From positions 1 through 33,706 of the forward strand of contig CANJZW010000051.1 of the NCBI GenBank assembly GCA_947479475.1: 33,706 nt of DNA, written 5' to 3'. Positions 1-8,090 of this stretch are shown one piece after another. Below the pieces are notes generated by a model. That model had not been told where the DNA came from. It did no database searches and worked only from the letters and a program-made list of their open reading frames with translations. The stretch comes from Chthoniobacteraceae bacterium (GTDB lineage: Bacteria; Verrucomicrobiota; Verrucomicrobiia; Chthoniobacterales; Chthoniobacteraceae). Position numbers and translations under genes: made by a program. The stretch's first letter is position 1; every line of letters starts with the position of its first letter.

Positions 1-16
1 AGGAGGAGAAGTAGAC

Positions 17-43
17 GATCTGTGAGGAAGGTGGGAAGAAAAA
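17..43. repeat. 27-bp purine-rich motif, left copy
   Basis: This stretch begins GATCTGTG and ends AAGAAAAA. It matches 33675-33701 at 24 of 27 positions in the same orientation, without gaps. Part of the match is low-complexity purine sequence, but the shared GATCTGTG and GGAAGG blocks are not. It could be a dispersed intergenic repeat; two copies at the two ends of one window would fit an assembly broken at repeats. Confidence 0.4.
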
Positions 44-524
44 GAAGAAGCCCCCCGCGCCGGAGTCCGTTCTCGGCAGCACTTTCAAACCGGCAGGATC
101 ACGCCACTTTCATATCGGCCCCCGCACCCTCTTGGCCAACAACCGCACTTCTTACCGGCGGTCGATTTTTGTTGGCCCTGCAAGGAAGGATAAGATTGTT
201 AAGCGTTGACCTGCTTAGGTTTGAGTATGGGCATCTTTGGCCAGCTTTAGGGAGTCGAGTCCAATCGGGTTGATTGGGTGTAAACCTTTGAGATGTGTGC
301 GAACTGCCTTTGTGCGGGGTATGGGTTGTGATTATTTTCATCACCCATGATGACCCGCTACCTGCAGAATTCTTTGAGTCGTAAATAACTGGGGATAAGC
401 AATGTAACGAAAAATGCAGAGTTCGGGATTCTCGTCCCTGTAAGCCGTAACGATTTTTGGCGGAAATTTATTTCAATTTTTTCCGTGCCCTCACTGCGCA
501 AGTTTCATGGACGACACGCAAAGG

Positions 525-542
525 CCCGCTTCCGCGTGCGGG
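525..542 (-). terminator. Weak hairpin downstream of the 583-1452 gene
   Basis: Arms CCCGC and GCGGG enclose an 8-nt loop. Read on the minus strand the hairpin is followed by CCTTTG, a poor T-run, 41 bases past the stop codon of the gene ending at 583. It may be a weak intrinsic terminator or simply a chance hairpin in GC-rich DNA. Confidence 0.2.
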
Positions 543-582
543 TTGTCGCTCCTCAGACCGTTTTCAGAGGCTCCTAAGAGCG

Positions 583-1452
583 CTAGTCAGAGCACAACGA
601 ACGCTTGGTACGCTTAGTCCGGTGCTCTGCGACTCGTTCCTTGGTGGCCCTGCGGTTGCGCCTTAAGAGGTATTCCTCCGGTGTTTCGGGTACATAAACC
701 GCGACACCAGAGAGGAGTGCGGTGACTTCCTCATCATGAAGCGCGTCGATCCATCCAGCGAGGGCATCCACCTGGTCCCAGTAGGATAGGCGCCACACCA
801 ATTCCTGCCGCTGCAACTCAAGAAAAAGTGTCTGTGAAATCAACCTCTGAAACCGTTGGCCCTCATGCAATGCAAAGCCCTTCTTTAGTTGCTGGAAGGT
901 GTCTGGGCAAAGTTCACGAAGTTCCTCTGTGAAGTCATCAACCGGTACACTGGTGATGGGGTTTTTGGGCTCTCCCAGTGCAGCGCTCAACTTAACGAGC
1001 GCCCGATAGCGCCGGTTGCTTATTTCCAGAGCTTTATGTCGAGCGATTGCTGCTTCTCTACGGGTAATCCTGAGGTGCGCTGGATTGTAAGAGGGATCAA
1101 TTTTAACCAGTTCCCTTTGAATCACGGCGACCGGCCGCGAGGGCACCGCACTTATCATGGCGCGGACCGTCTTGAGAAGGCCGATCCCTTTGTAGTGGCG
1201 GTCGACCCAGAGCAATTCCTTCCCTCCAGTGGTTCCTTCATGCTGGTGGTCTGCCATGTAGACAGCGTGCACAAGGGCGCTTAGATCCCTCATGTCCTCT
1301 TTGTTCCAGGGCAAATCTGGAAAGGGCGAAACAGAGTGTTTTTTTGTAAATACCAACCGCGCCTTGAATTGCTTTAATTTTAAACGAAGCGCCAGAATGG
1401 GCTTGGCGCCGGACTCAGGCTGGTTTTCGGTAACGGTGGATCTGAGGGGCAT
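583..1452 (-). CDS. Unrecognised protein next to tRNA-Ser
   Basis: I recognise no family. From the ATG at 1452 the product is 289 residues; an in-frame GTG at 1593 would give 336, but the added stretch (cysteine-, serine- and proline-rich) does not look coding, so I prefer the ATG. The protein is hydrophilic, without signal peptide or membrane segment. The middle is helical and basic (for example RITRREAAIARHKALEISNR), followed by a glutamine/leucine-rich helix and a very basic C-terminus (RRNRRATKERVAEHRTKRTK) that could bind nucleic acid. It lies just beyond the 3' end of the tRNA-Ser on the same strand, the usual side for integrated elements, but carries no integrase motif I can see. It may be cargo of an old insertion or a lineage-specific gene. 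Confidence 0.55.
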   Translation of the reverse strand: MPLRSTVTENQPESGAKPILALRLKLKQFKARLVFTKKHSVSPFPDLPWNKEDMRDLSALVHAVYMADHQHEGTTGGKELLWVDRHYKGIGLLKTVRAMISAVPSRPVAVIQRELVKIDPSYNPAHLRITRREAAIARHKALEISNRRYRALVKLSAALGEPKNPITSVPVDDFTEELRELCPDTFQQLKKGFALHEGQRFQRLISQTLFLELQRQELVWRLSYWDQVDALAGWIDALHDEEVTALLSGVAVYVPETPEEYLLRRNRRATKERVAEHRTKRTKRSLCSD

Positions 1453-1682
1453 ACCCAAGCAGAATGCTTTGGATTTGAGGCCGTGAAAAGCGAGAGATAT
1501 GCGACGGGGCTCGGTGCAGCAGGGAAACTCGGCCTTGGCTGGGAACGCTGACACAGTACCGGCGAAACCCGTCAATTGTACGTCGGTGGACACCTAAAAC
1601 GTCGGTGCCGATTTATGACTTTGATTATGACTTCCCGGATTTCGGCATCAAAACTGCCGTTAACCCCTTCATTCCTAGGAAG

Positions 1683-1773
1683 TGGCGGATGGGGAGGGAT
1701 TCGAACCCTCGGTACCCTTTTGAGGTACACACGCTTTCCAGGCGAGCCCGTTCGACCACTCCGGCACCCATCC
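1683..1773 (-). tRNA. tRNA-Ser(GGA)
   Basis: On the minus strand the acceptor arms GGATGGG (1773-1767) and CCCATCC (1693-1687) pair perfectly, followed by discriminator G and an encoded CCA (1685-1683). The anticodon loop CTGGAAA carries anticodon GGA, which reads UCC and UCU serine codons. A long variable arm (TACC paired with GGTA) is typical of class II tRNA-Ser. The T arm has GGTTCGAATCC. The length of 91 nt including CCA is normal. Confidence 0.96.
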
Positions 1774-1971
1774 GTTCTTGAAAAGAGTCGCGCATACTCG
1801 TGGGGCTCTCCCAATTGTGCAAGCCAGAACCGCGACAATGTCGCAGAACAGCTCTCCGGTCAGGCGGCCAGACTGGCGCTTTGAAGGCGGGTATGCGTCT
1901 CTGAAATCAAAGCAAATATCTGGAGACAAGTTATTTGTAGAATATAAGCGCCTTCAAAATCGGCGCAAACG

Positions 1972-2910
1972 TCACTCGGCGGTCCTCCACCGGTCCCGAA
2001 GCGTTTCCAGGGTTTGGCGCTGGGCCGTTGCCGTGAGGAGTTCGGATGCCTCAGAAAACGAACTCAGCCACTCCAATGTCTCCCGCGTGCCCACCCAACG
2101 CAAAACTTGAAGCGCCTCGATCTTTTCGCGAACGCTGCTGGTGGCCTCTTGGAAGAGGGCTCGCGCAATCGGTTCTGCCCCCGCTGCTCGAGATTGACCG
2201 AGAATTTGGAGAGCGATCGAGCGCGAGAGCGGATGCGTCAGCCGAGAGGCGGCCAGGTGTAGCCCGTGGTGATGGATCCACGCCGTCTCCTGAGGGCCGA
2301 AACTGCTGCGGAAGAGTGCAGAAAGGGCGATACCCGAGAGAGGGGAGGCTTCTTCGGCGAGGGAGACGTTTTTCAACGTTTCTTTGACAACGCAGCTGGG
2401 CGAGTGTTCTTCAGCCCAAACGCCCAGGTGTTGCAGGGCATACTCACGCAAAGACGAGGGGAGTTTTTCCTCCAGGGCGAGACCGATGAGACCGTTTTCG
2501 ATCTCAGAGGCGGCCTGGTCCGCCCCACGCAGCCAACTGAGGGCTTCGTCGGCTCCGAGAAACCACTCCCCTTCCTTCCCTGGAATGAGCCCTTCAAGCC
2601 GCTGCAAAAACGCCCAGACCGGGGCGCGGTCCTCCCTCTGGGAGCCGCGAGGGTCCGTCCTTAAGATTTCCGCGACCTCTTTTGGCGCGCGATCGTGGGA
2701 GGGTTCCTCCTCCGGCTGTTTTGCTGTGGAGGCCACCACTTCCCGGTCCCTTACCGGACGTTTGAGAAATTCGTGCGTCCCGCCCCCGGCAAACGAGGCC
2801 TCTTTGCGCCGCGCTCCCGTGAGCCAAACAAGAAAACCAGTGAAACAGGCCACGGGTAGAGCGCATTTTTTTCGGTTGCGAAACCACCAAGACAGAAATA
2901 GGCCGGTCAT
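1972..2910 (-). CDS. Membrane-anchored helical protein of unknown function
   Basis: This 312-residue protein begins with a short hydrophobic run, a basic RNRKK cluster, and a membrane segment at about residues 18-33, so it is probably a single-pass inner-membrane protein. A polar, charged linker to about residue 95 precedes a C-terminal domain of alternating leucine/alanine-rich helices resembling HEAT/ARM-type repeats (EYALQHLGVWAEE, SIALQILGQSRAAG, EKIEALQVLRWVGT). That fold usually serves protein-protein contacts; I see no catalytic motif. The ATG overlaps the TGA of an upstream open frame as ATGA (2907-2910). It lies downstream of manA on the same strand, 231 bases away, so co-transcription is possible. 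It is probably lineage-specific. Confidence 0.65.
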   Translation of the reverse strand: MTGLFLSWWFRNRKKCALPVACFTGFLVWLTGARRKEASFAGGGTHEFLKRPVRDREVVASTAKQPEEEPSHDRAPKEVAEILRTDPRGSQREDRAPVWAFLQRLEGLIPGKEGEWFLGADEALSWLRGADQAASEIENGLIGLALEEKLPSSLREYALQHLGVWAEEHSPSCVVKETLKNVSLAEEASPLSGIALSALFRSSFGPQETAWIHHHGLHLAASRLTHPLSRSIALQILGQSRAAGAEPIARALFQEATSSVREKIEALQVLRWVGTRETLEWLSSFSEASELLTATAQRQTLETLRDRWRTAE

Positions 2911-3104
2911 TTTTCATGTGCCGCAGCGCCGCCGGGAAAACGGAATGTTGGGCGAATTGGCCCCCCAAAAGGGCGGATTTCTCCTCCGTAACAGTCCGTC
3001 TGACCCGGAAAACGGACCCGCAGTCGCTTTCCTCCGGATGTATCGCATCCCGAGAGTTCAAGCGGTGCGTTTTTTGGAATCCCGCCGGCGGCAAGGCGCT
3101 CCAA
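2907..3104 (-). CDS. Possible small ORF between manA and the anchored protein
   Basis: The 231-base gap between manA and the next gene holds an open frame whose TGA overlaps the following ATG by four bases (ATGA), as in translationally coupled genes. No ATG or GTG starts it in the gap; a TTG at 3104 would give 65 residues. The product is glycine-, proline- and arginine-rich and matches no family I know. The frame stays open on into the antisense-shifted frame of manA, so it may be chance. Treat as doubtful. Confidence 0.18.
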   Translation of the reverse strand: MERLAAGGIPKNAPLELSGCDTSGGKRLRVRFPGQTDCYGGEIRPFGGPIRPTFRFPGGAAAHEK

Positions 3105-3141
3105 GAGCGTGTGCGGTCGCGAGATGGAATATCGGCCGGAA

Positions 3142-4101
3142 TTAAACGGGTTCTGAGGCGCCGCTGGGAAGACGCACCTGCAAAAGGACCGTGGCTGGAG
3201 TTTCTGGGGCAAACTCGAGAAGGCGGGCTTGAAGTGGCAGGAGAAACCAGTCGCCCATACAGAAGGTCCTTGAACCCACGGAAACGCTTCCTGAGAGGAC
3301 GCAAAAAATGGCGCCGCCGGCGTGGGGTTGGGCTGCTTTTTGACGAAGTTGAATTTCTTTAAGGTCGAAAAATTCACAGGAAAAAGGAGTTCCCCGGAGT
3401 GGATCCGCGAGGCTGGGGGTCACGTCAGAGAAGTTCATACACGCGAGGGACTCCTCGCGGTGGAGCGCGCGCGCGCGGCCTTCGGAGTCTCTGCGGTTCC
3501 AGTCAAAGACCCGGAAGGTGGTGTCGCTGTTTTGCTGGACTTCCGCAATCAGGCAGCCGCCTCCAATGGCATGGCAGCGGCCACCCGGCACATAAATGGA
3601 GTCGCCTGCTCTGACCGGAATCGTGTGGAGAAGGGCTTCCACGGATCCGTCCGAAAGGGCGGCTTCAAACGCCGCTTGCGAGAGGGGTGTGTTGAACCCG
3701 GCGAAAACCGCGGCGGCGGGTTCTGCGCCCAGAATGTACCACCATTCATTTTTCGGTTCGCCAAGCGGCGGCCCCTCTTCTTTTCCCGAGGGATGCACCT
3801 GGACGGAGAGGTGCTCTCGTGCGTCCAACAGTTTGACCAGCAGGGGAAAACGGTCTGAGTCGTGCAGGGGCGCGCCAAAAACGGCTTCGCGGTGGTTGGT
3901 CCAGAGGGAATGTAACGAGGTCCCCTCAAGGGGGCCGGCGCTTACCAGGCTCTGGGCATCCGGACGGTCCACAAATTCCCACGACTCGCCGATACACTCT
4001 TCGGCGGGGAGGCTACGGCCCAGTTTGTGTTCGAACGTGCGGCCGCCCCAGGGGCGCTTCTGGTAAATGGGAGTGAAGGAAAGGGGCTCAGGGAAGTGCA
4101 T
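3142..4101 (-). CDS. manA: Mannose-6-phosphate isomerase, class I
   Basis: The enzyme interconverts mannose 6-phosphate and fructose 6-phosphate in the cytoplasm, linking mannose use or GDP-mannose supply to glycolysis. At 319 residues it is of the short, Bacillus-type class. It shows the cupin zinc site: QVHP (Gln and His ligands), the Glu of KNEWWYI, and the His of GGRCHAIGGG, followed by the family block AEVQQNSDTTFRVFDWNR. The C-terminal third is a second cupin-like beta domain (GDWFLLP). An in-frame ATG at 4149 exists, but I chose 4101 because the protein aligns from SFTPIYQKRPWGG onward and a perfect palindrome (4114-4127) sits just upstream, as expected of a control region. It is divergent from a polyol-type dehydrogenase, suggesting a shared sugar role. 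Confidence 0.93.
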   Translation of the reverse strand: MHFPEPLSFTPIYQKRPWGGRTFEHKLGRSLPAEECIGESWEFVDRPDAQSLVSAGPLEGTSLHSLWTNHREAVFGAPLHDSDRFPLLVKLLDAREHLSVQVHPSGKEEGPPLGEPKNEWWYILGAEPAAAVFAGFNTPLSQAAFEAALSDGSVEALLHTIPVRAGDSIYVPGGRCHAIGGGCLIAEVQQNSDTTFRVFDWNRRDSEGRARALHREESLACMNFSDVTPSLADPLRGTPFSCEFFDLKEIQLRQKAAQPHAGGAIFCVLSGSVSVGSRTFCMGDWFLLPLQARLLEFAPETPATVLLQVRLPSGASEPV

Positions 4102-4113
4102 GGGGACTGTTGC

Positions 4114-4127
4114 AAAGTCGCGACTTT
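4114..4127. promoter_or_regulatory. Perfect 14-bp palindrome in the divergent manA/dehydrogenase region
   Basis: The sequence AAAGTCGCGACTTT is its own reverse complement, and outer TT/AA pairs extend the symmetry after two mismatched positions per side. It lies 13 bases upstream of the manA start and about 155 bases before the dehydrogenase start. The position suits an operator bound by a dimeric repressor or activator controlling manA or both genes. No regulator gene is adjacent. Confidence 0.4.
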
Positions 4128-4282
4128 CAAAAACGGGGCAGGGGTCCAAAAAAACGGGCTTCGGGGGAGAAACGTTTTTCCGCCCTCGATCTGCGTTGGT
4201 TTTCGCCGCAGAAAGATGTTTTCATAGCCTCTTCAAAGACAGCCCCGAAGTCCAAACCCGTTCCTTCCCCATTGAAAATTTC

Positions 4283-5314
4283 ATGAAAGCCCTCGTTCTC
4301 ACCGATTATCGTAAACTGGAACTCCAAGACCTTCCCAAACCAAACCCGGGCCCGGGCGAGGTGCTGATCCGGGTGGAGGCTTGCGGCGTATGTGGGAGCG
4401 ACGTCCACGGGTACGATGGAAGTACGGGCCGGCGTATCCCACCCTTGGTGATGGGGCACGAGGCGGCCGGTATTGTGGCGGACGTGGGTGTCGGCGTGAC
4501 GCGCTTTCAGGCTGGCCAGCGGGTCACTTTTGATTCCACCGTTTCCTGCGGGCAGTGCTTTTTTTGCAAACGGGGCGATGTGAACCTCTGCGACGCTAGG
4601 CAGGTGCTGGGGGTTTCGTGCGGCGAGTACCGGCGTGCGGGGGCGTTCGCCGAGTTTGTCACCGTGCCTGACAGGATTCTTTACCCTTTGCCCGATGGCC
4701 TATCCTTTCAGAAAGCGGCGATGATTGAGGCGATTTCCGTCGCTGTTCATGCGGTGGCGATCACGCCGGTGGCCTTGAACGACACGGCCGTGGTCGTCGG
4801 CGTCGGCATGATCGGCCTGCTCACGCTTCAGGCCGCCAAACTCGCTGGGTGCCGCCGCATCATCGCCGTGGACGTGGACGAGGGCCGGTTGAACACGGCC
4901 CGGGGTCTGGGGGCGACAGAGACTATTCTGGCTAAAAACACCGACGTGCCCGCCGCTGTGCGTGAACTCACCGGCGGCCGCGGTGCCGACGTCGCCTTTG
5001 AGTGTGTGGGCACCACCGTGACCGTGCAGAGCTCCATCGAAAGCACCCGCAAAGGGGGAATGGTGACGCTGGTGGGCAACATTGCGCCCCGCATTGAATT
5101 GCCGCTGCAATCCGTGGTGACCCGCCAGATCCGGCTACAGGGCTCCTGCGCGTCCGCGGGCGAAATCCCCGCTTGCATCGACTTGCTTGCCGCGGGGCTG
5201 ATTCAGGTGGAACCGATGCTGAGCGCTTTTGTCCCGATTGATGAGGGGCCGCAGTGGTTTGAGCGCCTCTACAACCACGAGGCTGGCTTGATGAAAGTGG
5301 TGCTGCATCCCTAA
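4283..5314 (+). CDS. Zinc-dependent alcohol/polyol dehydrogenase (MDR family)
   Basis: A 343-residue medium-chain dehydrogenase that oxidises a secondary alcohol, probably a polyol or sugar, with NAD(P). The N-terminal GroES-like domain carries the catalytic zinc ligands Cys37, His59 and Glu60 (GHEAAG) and a structural zinc loop with Cys89, Cys92, Cys95 and Cys103. The Rossmann half has GVGMIG and an acidic Asp after the second strand (AVDVDEGR), favouring NAD. It is closest in feel to sorbitol, threonine and galactitol-phosphate dehydrogenases; the substrate cannot be fixed. The frame stays open upstream to 4067, but MKALVL is the standard family start. It is followed after 15 bases by an SDR oxidoreductase, so the two are probably one operon acting in one pathway. 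Confidence 0.9.
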   Translation: MKALVLTDYRKLELQDLPKPNPGPGEVLIRVEACGVCGSDVHGYDGSTGRRIPPLVMGHEAAGIVADVGVGVTRFQAGQRVTFDSTVSCGQCFFCKRGDVNLCDARQVLGVSCGEYRRAGAFAEFVTVPDRILYPLPDGLSFQKAAMIEAISVAVHAVAITPVALNDTAVVVGVGMIGLLTLQAAKLAGCRRIIAVDVDEGRLNTARGLGATETILAKNTDVPAAVRELTGGRGADVAFECVGTTVTVQSSIESTRKGGMVTLVGNIAPRIELPLQSVVTRQIRLQGSCASAGEIPACIDLLAAGLIQVEPMLSAFVPIDEGPQWFERLYNHEAGLMKVVLHP

Positions 5315-5329
5315 CCCCCTTCCTTTCCA

Positions 5330-6118
5330 ATGCAATTATTTGATCTTACCGGTCGGGTGGCCCTCGTAACGGGCACGAGTCGTGGGTTGGGCCAGTACTT
5401 CGCCCGCGCACTGGCCCTCGCGGGCGCGGATATCGCGATGACGAGCCGAAACGTCGAAGCGCTCCGGCCTTTTCAAAAGGAAATCGAGGCGCTCGGGCGG
5501 CGGACCTTCGCCACGGCTCTGGACGTGCGCGATCATGCGTCCATCCAAAAAGCGGTGGCCGAGGTCGAGCAGGCTTTTGGCAAAATCGACATCCTTGTGA
5601 ACAATGCGGGCTGCAACGTGCGGAAACCCGCGCTCGAAGTCACCTGGGACGATTGGAACCTGATTTTGGATACGAATTTGCGCGGGACTTTCTTCACCTC
5701 CCAAGCGGCCGCCCCCGGCATGATCCGCCAGGGATACGGGCGCATCATCAACGTGGGGTCGGTCACCTGCGTGGCGGGTTACGCCGGGCTGGCTCCCTAT
5801 GGGGCGAGCCGGGGCGGCGTCAAGCAGCTCACCATGAGTCTTGCCGACGACTGGGGCAAATACGGCGTCACAGTCAACTGCTTGGCTCCCGGCTGGTTTC
5901 GCACCGATCAAAACAAGGTCCTCTACGAAAACGCGGAGTGGGTGGAGTATCTTTGCGACCGCATCCCCCTCAAGCGGCCCGGGCAACCGGGCGACTTGGA
6001 CGCCCCCGTGGTGTTTCTCGCGTCCGAGGGAAGCCGCTATGTGACGGGACAGACGCTTCTGGTGGACGGCGGCATTTCCACGGGCGCCACAAGGGCAACC
6101 GTCGCTCCGCCCAAGTAA
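5330..6118 (+). CDS. SDR oxidoreductase, gluconate-5-dehydrogenase-like, with YxxxR active site
   Basis: A classical short-chain dehydrogenase of 262 residues. It has the cofactor loop TGTSRGLG (residues 14-21), NNAG (91-94), Asn116, Ser144 and Tyr157, and ends with the usual VTGQTLLVDGG. Overall it resembles gluconate 5-dehydrogenase and 2-deoxy-D-gluconate 3-dehydrogenase (KduD) types, which act on sugar acids or keto sugars. The catalytic lysine of the Tyr-x-x-x-Lys motif is arginine here: Y157-G-A-S-R161, codon CGG at 5810-5812. A Lys follows at 165 (GGVK). The enzyme may be altered in activity, or the swap may be a subfamily trait. It shares an operon with the zinc dehydrogenase before it. 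No Shine-Dalgarno is visible; the leader is pyrimidine-rich. Confidence 0.88.
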   Translation: MQLFDLTGRVALVTGTSRGLGQYFARALALAGADIAMTSRNVEALRPFQKEIEALGRRTFATALDVRDHASIQKAVAEVEQAFGKIDILVNNAGCNVRKPALEVTWDDWNLILDTNLRGTFFTSQAAAPGMIRQGYGRIINVGSVTCVAGYAGLAPYGASRGGVKQLTMSLADDWGKYGVTVNCLAPGWFRTDQNKVLYENAEWVEYLCDRIPLKRPGQPGDLDAPVVFLASEGSRYVTGQTLLVDGGISTGATRATVAPPK

Positions 6119-6132
6119 ACCGTCGCCCCCAG

Positions 6133-6630
6133 TTATGACTGGACGGCTCTTGCGTGGGCCGCCGCCAGCAGGAGTTCCCATTCCATGCGCTGCATCTCCA
6201 GTAGTTCTACGGAATCCTCCTTTGGGGAGAGCCGGGAGGCTTTCTCGCAAAGGCTCACAAAGCGGACTGGGTCGAATTCGGGAACGGCCTTCAGCGCGGG
6301 GATTCGGCCCGCCCTTTGGAGCCAGTACTTGGCGTTTGGAAAATCACCCTCGCGCCGGTGCAGCATACCGTGCCAGTAGGAGCCTTCGGGGCTGTGGTCA
6401 TCCTGAAAAATCGAGTGGGCTGCGTCCAACTCATCCACGGCGAACCAGAGGCCGCCCCTGAACAGGGCGAGGGCAGACTGGTCTTTGGCCGGTTTTGCCG
6501 GGTTGAAAGCATCATGGGCAAGCGCCTCAACCTCGCATTTGAGTGCCTCATCGGGCGCGCGGTGGGTGGCGCGAAGGCTCTTGAGAACGGGCAATGCGTT
6601 CACTGCCGCAAGCAACGCCGCTGGGAGCAT
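6133..6630 (-). CDS. Conserved hypothetical protein (YWHGMLHRREGDFPNAKYW motif)
   Basis: This 165-residue protein is mostly helical and has no signal peptide. Its central block, YWHGMLHRREGDFPNAKYW, is a pattern I have seen in uncharacterised bacterial proteins of similar size, with the His-x-x-x-His-Arg-Arg run as the likely functional core; I know of no assigned function. It is 31 bases downstream of the DUF6600 gene on the same strand, so it is probably co-transcribed. Its stop codon faces that of the SDR gene 14 bases away. Confidence 0.7.
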   Translation of the reverse strand: MLPAALLAAVNALPVLKSLRATHRAPDEALKCEVEALAHDAFNPAKPAKDQSALALFRGGLWFAVDELDAAHSIFQDDHSPEGSYWHGMLHRREGDFPNAKYWLQRAGRIPALKAVPEFDPVRFVSLCEKASRLSPKEDSVELLEMQRMEWELLLAAAHARAVQS

Positions 6631-6661
6631 GGACAGGGGCGCGAGTAAACGGGCCGAGGGT

Positions 6662-7849
6662 TTACCGGCCGCGGGGAATGTCGCGCTCGGGATTGAACGG
6701 TTCGGCCGGATGCGTCAGGGGGGAAAGCCCCGCCACTTCTCTGGCCACCTTGATTTTGAGCTCCGCCTTTTCCGCCGGCGCCACCAATTCCCACCCCGTT
6801 AAGATGGGGACTTCGGGGATTGGAGCGGCTTCTTCCGGCTTGATGACCGGAGCTTCCGGGTTGCCTTCCACCCACTGCACCTTGGTGAGCTTTTCGTCCA
6901 ATTCCCCAGTGAATCCCAGCGCGTCCGCCTTGCGGGGATCGACCAAATGTCCCCATTCCGGGGCCACGAGGGTGAGTTTGTCCCCTTTGATCACCGAGCG
7001 GAAGGAGAGCGGCGCGTCCTTGGCTTCGTTGAGGCTCTCCCGAAATTTGATGAGGCTGCGTTCCTTGATGATTTGCACCACGGGAACGAAGCTTTTCACG
7101 CGCGAGGCCACCCAGTTGTAGGAGGGACCGCCGCAGAAAATTGATTTCCCGAAGGCGGAGATGTTGGTGACGTTGATGGTGTGCATCAAGCAGCCCGCGT
7201 TTTCAGAGCGGTGGAAGATGGACTCTTGCATGTTGATCTCATCCAGATCGCTGATCGCACTGAACGCGTAGTTGTCCGGCCCGATGTTGTGGATTTGATC
7301 CACCCACGTGCCCACCCCGACGGCAGGGTTCCAGTCCATTTTCGGGGGAAGCGGCGCCCAGCCCACCGCGTCCTGCCCATAACGCCAGCTGACCCATGCA
7401 GCGGCCCATTCCAGGTCGGGCACCCAGCACCAGCCCGCCTCAAGCGTGCGCACCCAGCGGCCGTAGTGGTACACAATCCCGCCGAAATCTTCGTTGCTCA
7501 CCCACGTCCAGCCGTAACGCGAATACGCCCAGGACCCGTCTGTGTAGGGCACCCAGCGGTCTCCCATGTCCGAGGGCCGCCAGCAGCGCCCATATTCCCC
7601 TAGCTCGAGCCATTTACCGTAGGGCGCAAGGGCCTCGTTGAAAAAACGGAAAGCCATTTCTTCCGGCGCCACGGGTTTGAGCGGCTTGATGGGCGAGGGC
7701 AGGTTCCCTTCGGAATCTACCATCGAGGATGCGGTCGGTTTTGGTGCCTTGGTTTTGCCCTTCCCCTTGCTGGGAAGCGCGGCAAAAGCCGACGCGCTCA
7801 GCAGCAAAAGCAACAGAGGCACGCGGAGGGATCTTAGGGTCGATCTCAT
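6662..7849 (-). CDS. Secreted DUF6600-type protein
   Basis: A 395-residue exported protein: basic start, hydrophobic core LLLLLLSASAFA, and cleavage around residue 23. A lysine/proline linker precedes the tryptophan/tyrosine-rich region at about 70-180, with the pattern APYGKW, YGRCWRP, RWVPYTDGSWAYS, GWTWVS, YHYGRWVR, GWCWVPDLEW and VGWAPLPP that I associate with DUF6600. The family is found in exported proteins of Verrucomicrobia, Acidobacteria and proteobacteria; its function is unknown and an envelope or matrix role is only inference. The C-terminal part is rich in Lys, Glu and Pro. It is divergent from the YdcF-like gene across a 241-base gap. Confidence 0.78.
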   Translation of the reverse strand: MRSTLRSLRVPLLLLLLSASAFAALPSKGKGKTKAPKPTASSMVDSEGNLPSPIKPLKPVAPEEMAFRFFNEALAPYGKWLELGEYGRCWRPSDMGDRWVPYTDGSWAYSRYGWTWVSNEDFGGIVYHYGRWVRTLEAGWCWVPDLEWAAAWVSWRYGQDAVGWAPLPPKMDWNPAVGVGTWVDQIHNIGPDNYAFSAISDLDEINMQESIFHRSENAGCLMHTINVTNISAFGKSIFCGGPSYNWVASRVKSFVPVVQIIKERSLIKFRESLNEAKDAPLSFRSVIKGDKLTLVAPEWGHLVDPRKADALGFTGELDEKLTKVQWVEGNPEAPVIKPEEAAPIPEVPILTGWELVAPAEKAELKIKVAREVAGLSPLTHPAEPFNPERDIPRGR

Positions 7850-8090
7850 GGTCGGTTTAAAGGCGGTTGTCAGAGGGTAAAAACGGTTCGGGAGGGAGGC
7901 TCAGAGGCAAACCAATGGAGGTCGTGCCAATTGCGCCCACTACAGGACCTCTCATACCGAAGCAGGAATCAGGCTAGGACCACCTTCTTCTGCATCTTCC
8001 AACCGATGTTCTTTCAATTTCCGCAAATTTCGGCCCCATTGAAACCCCATTCTGAAACGGGGGTCCATCCCTCAGCGATTTTTCACCGCC

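Larger units (their letters stand above)
1..582. other. Non-coding left edge, no gene recognised
   Basis: No reading frame here has protein-like composition or a family match I recognise; the short open frames are arginine/proline/serine-rich noise. The first 60 bases are purine-rich and include a motif repeated at the other end of the window (17-43). A small hairpin with arms GTGAT and ATCAC lies at 328-344. The stretch 460-500 is AT-rich, with an imperfect dyad of GGAAA and TTTCC arms. It lies downstream of the minus-strand gene ending at 583, so it may serve as that gene's 3' region. Confidence 0.5.

Noticed and set aside
583..1593. Integrase or transposase beside the tRNA
   Set aside because: No catalytic tyrosine-recombinase or DDE pattern is visible in the protein; the basic tail alone is not enough.
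4067..4282. N-terminal extension of the zinc dehydrogenase
   Set aside because: The extension would overlap manA and the palindrome, and the family starts at MKALVL.
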